Assembly: GCA_012934845.2 (NCBI GenBank)
Contig: WNNJ02000811.1
Span: 1-64,000, forward strand
Length of the DNA stretch: 64,000 nt
Direction of reading: 5' to 3'
From: Pomphorhynchus laevis
Taxonomy: Eukaryota; Acanthocephala; Palaeacanthocephala; Echinorhynchida; Pomphorhynchidae
The translations under genes and the position numbers were made by a program. Under the pieces are notes generated by a model. The model was not told the origin of the DNA. It searched no databases and was given only the letters and a program-made list of their open reading frames with translations. Below, piece after piece: positions 61,409 to 64,000 of this stretch; the first letter of the stretch is position 1; each line of letters opens with the position of its first letter.

Positions 61409-63118
61409 TAATAATACAAATTTATTTAAAGTGGCAAATGCGTACAAGCTGCACGCTTACAAGTCCACTAACAAAAAAATGAAAAAGTCAAGCGGATAAA
61501 TTGTTAAAATGGGATCGGATTTGGCGTTTGAAGCACAGCAGGGAAGTTGATTGGCGTATATGAATGGGCAGATGATTCCACGATAGAGGAGCAGCCACCA
61601 GGAAGGAGCAGAAGCCAAAAGAGGTAGAGTAGTTTGGGACATGTAAAAGAAGGGAATTACGGGAACGAAAGGAACAGTAAACATGATGAGAATTATCAAG
61701 AAAAGGAAGGTATCAAGAAAAGGAAGGTAATTTCTCAATACCCCTTATTGAGAAATGAAGGGGTATGAAAAGTTACAAGGCGGAAAGCAACGAGAAGAAG
61801 ACGAATTTAAACACGACAATAAATTGTAGGCAAATCTAGAGAAACAAGATGGTAGGATGTATGATCAAAACGACGAAGACGGAAGAGAATTCGGATGGCT
61901 GCGTTGACGATGCGTTGTAGGGGAAGAAGAGTGGATTTAGGTGAGTTGGAAAATATACTAAGACAGTAATCAAGTCTTGAGAAAAGAAGAGAAGATATTA
62001 GAGTCATACAAGAATGGAAATCGATCAATCTACGAACTTGACGGAGATTGCGGAGTATCAAGGTAGATGAGCTTACTTTATCTCTAAAGAAAGGTTTAAG
62101 TGAAAGTCGGTTGTCGAAATGGAAGCCTAGGAAAACGAGATTATCAACGATAGGAAGAATTGTAGAATTTAATGATACAGAGGGAAGTTATATGCCGGGT
62201 CGACGAGAAAGGATCCACATAATTTCGGATTTATCAGGATTCAGAGAAAGGCGAAGGGAAGAAAGATGATTGGAAATTGAGACAAGACAGTCGGAAGCAG
62301 AAACACTAAGATCTTGAATACGATAAACAGGTGCATGAGCATAGATGTGAATATCATCAGCATATTGCATAACATGGAAGTTAAATTTATGAGAAATCGA
62401 AGACAAATTACCGAGAAGAAGAGAAAAAACATAGGGCCTAATACGGAGCCTTGTGGAACACCGGACGGGATGAACGAAGGATGGAAGAGAGAAGAGTTAG
62501 AATAGACGCGAAATGTACGGTTTGATAGATATGAAGAAAATCATGATACAGTGGGTAAAGAGAAGCCATAATCATGACGAAGGCGATGGAGAGGAATCGA
62601 GTGATCGACGATGTCAAAAGAAGACGATAGATCAAGAGAAACTATGACACTACATAATCTATGATCGCGCGATATAAGTAAGTCGTTATAAACTTTAAGA
62701 CAGGCACTTCAGTAGAGTGATTAGAGCGAAAAGCGGCTTGGAAGGGAGGAAACAAGTTAGAGGAAAAGAGGTATGTATTAACTAGCTTAAGAACGAGACG
62801 TTCATGGAGTTTAGAGAGGGTTGGGAGAAATGAGATATGACGGTACGAAGATAGTATTGAGGAGTCGATAGATTGCTTTCTGAGGAGTGGAAGAACAGTG
62901 GCGCATTTCCAGATGGAAGGAAATGTACGGCTACGGATGGACGCGTTGAACAATGTGGTTAGGTTGTGTAAGATAGATGAGCAGATATTTTTAAGCAAGT
63001 GAGTGGGAATCGGGTCAGAAGGAGAGGTTTAATTAGGTAATGACAGCAGAACCGAAGAAACTTCATCAGACGAAACGGGAAGAAGGTGGAATAGTTCTGG
63101 GAGGGAAGTATTTAAAGA
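61409..63118 (-). mobile_element. L2-group LINE, 5'-truncated copy
   Basis: Carries the 3' tail and hairpin and the last 60 percent of ORF2 back to LPELFHLLPVSSDE, then stops abruptly at 63,118. YADD is present as MQYADDIHIYAHAP. The frame is broken several times (for example near 62,420 and 62,640), and a small local duplication with an added segment lies at 61,695-61,745. Very similar to the 53-kb copy, so it is a fairly recent arrival that was 5'-truncated. Confidence 0.85.
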
Positions 63119-63771
63119 GAAGAATGTGCTGCCTCGAGCATACATAGCGATGTACTACCTCGAGCATACAGACAATAGCTATGATCACAAAATAATCGCA
63201 TTGATCGAGGCTGCTATATTTAGCTCGTTTTGTCTGTTCGGGATGCTATCGACTGATCCGCAACAATTAACGGCCATGACCACGTCACCGTCAATGATTA
63301 AATTAAAAAATTGTAAGATTCATACAGCACCTATGCTTGGCTCATATATAAAATGACTATATATGAAATTTTTAGTTTTGAATTAACGCTTTTTGATATT
63401 ATCATATAATGACAATCTATTTTTGTTGAAGAGATAACCGGTGTGTAAGTTGCTGAAAGTAACATCATCCTTTTACCGCCTAGAAATAAACGATCAGCAC
63501 GTAGTAAAACAGACACAAACAACAGAATGTCGTCAAAAAGGAGAAATAATCGAATTGAAATTCGACATTGGTTTAAACAATTATCTTGATTATAACAAAT
63601 TACTTACATCAATTCAATCAAGAAAAAGATATAATTGTGCATATAAGATAATAACATTCAAGTTAAAACAACGAGGCACTAGGACAAAAATAACCAACGA
63701 GGAAGGAGGAAATAACGAGGACAAAAAAACTTACAATTGAAGGACCTTTACAAAAGTTATTTTAAATCGAC
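63119..63771. other. Spacer before the next LINE
   Basis: The phrase CCTCGAGCATACA occurs twice at 63,132-63,170. Two open stretches on the plus strand (63,126-63,356 and 63,441-63,740) have no recognised relatives. The second, Lys/Asn/Thr-rich, may be the 5' UTR of the LINE that follows. Confidence 0.35.
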
Positions 63772-64000
63772 ATGGGTCGCAGAAAACAAAGTGAAATATC
63801 TGCATACATATCACGTCAAGTTGGATGTGATTCTGACGTCTGTAACGTTTGGACTACGGTATCTGTTCTGCGGTCAGATTGCGACACGCTTACTAGGAGA
63901 AAGTTCATTTGTCGTTTTTGCTTTGCGTATGTTCTTCCTATGGGATTTTCAACAATGAATGCAAGTGCAGCGACAATAACCTAAGATTTAAACAATTTCG
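63772..64000 (+). mobile_element. Start of another L2-group LINE (ORF1 5' end), cut by window end
   Basis: ATG at 63,772 opens MGRRKQSEISAYISRQ, then VGCDSDVCNVWTTVSV and FICRFCFAYV. This is the same CX4C-VWT-CX2C finger as at 57,250 and 40,520. The frame reaches a TAA at about 63,984, which falls early for ORF1, so this copy is probably damaged. The rest lies beyond the window. It has no tandem array immediately upstream. Confidence 0.65.

Overview
The window is animal nuclear DNA: very AT-rich, full of dispersed repeats, and carrying a single recognisable multi-exon host gene. Evidence for a metazoan is a CHK1-type checkpoint kinase with a C-terminal KA1-like domain, a eukaryotic tRNA-Val(AAC), L2/CR1-group LINEs and a Merlin DNA transposon. 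I cannot name the species. Introns fall into two classes: eight of 43-187 nt and four of 4.7-19.7 kb.

The main result is that about 46 kb on the minus strand (46,947 down to 1,827) is one gene. Thirteen exons read as a 462-residue CHK1-like kinase, and every splice phase agrees. Exons 1-3 lie at 46.4-46.9 kb, 4-7 at 41.1-41.8 kb, 8 at 21.4 kb, 9-10 at 12.4-12.7 kb and 11-13 at 1.8-2.3 kb. Exons 10-11 hold a dense SQ/TQ cluster, as expected of an ATM/ATR target.

The giant introns are repeat archives. Introns 7, 8 and 10 contain a family of inverted and direct repeat blocks built around a short core that can fold. I count about 17 clear cores plus four diverged ones, in both orientations. Intron 8 also holds a broken Merlin transposon (19,047-20,314, 8-bp target duplication) and a long-TIR MITE (15,568-16,035, 10-bp target duplication). 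Intron 7 holds a 2-kb array of a 19-bp repeat leading into a decayed L2-group LINE, plus an older LINE copy at 36.5-40.6 kb. A foldback family appears at 0.8-1.4, 21.9-22.4 and 42.0-42.5 kb.

Upstream of the kinase (47-64 kb) are stacked LINE remains: a decayed RT-element tail, a jockey/I-like copy, an L2-like 3' fragment, one tRNA gene, and a CR1-like LINE split in two by a nearly intact L2-group LINE (53,034-57,715, 7-bp target duplication, 969-residue ORF2). That LINE carries fifteen identical 20-bp tandem repeats inside its own 5' UTR. Further truncated copies lie at 60.7-63.1 kb, and another begins at 63.77 kb and runs off the end. Between them are two exon-like ORFs of other possible host genes: a multi-pass membrane protein and a porin-like protein.

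Positions of exons, target duplications and ORFs were read base by base. Ends of old repeats are approximate, to tens of bases.
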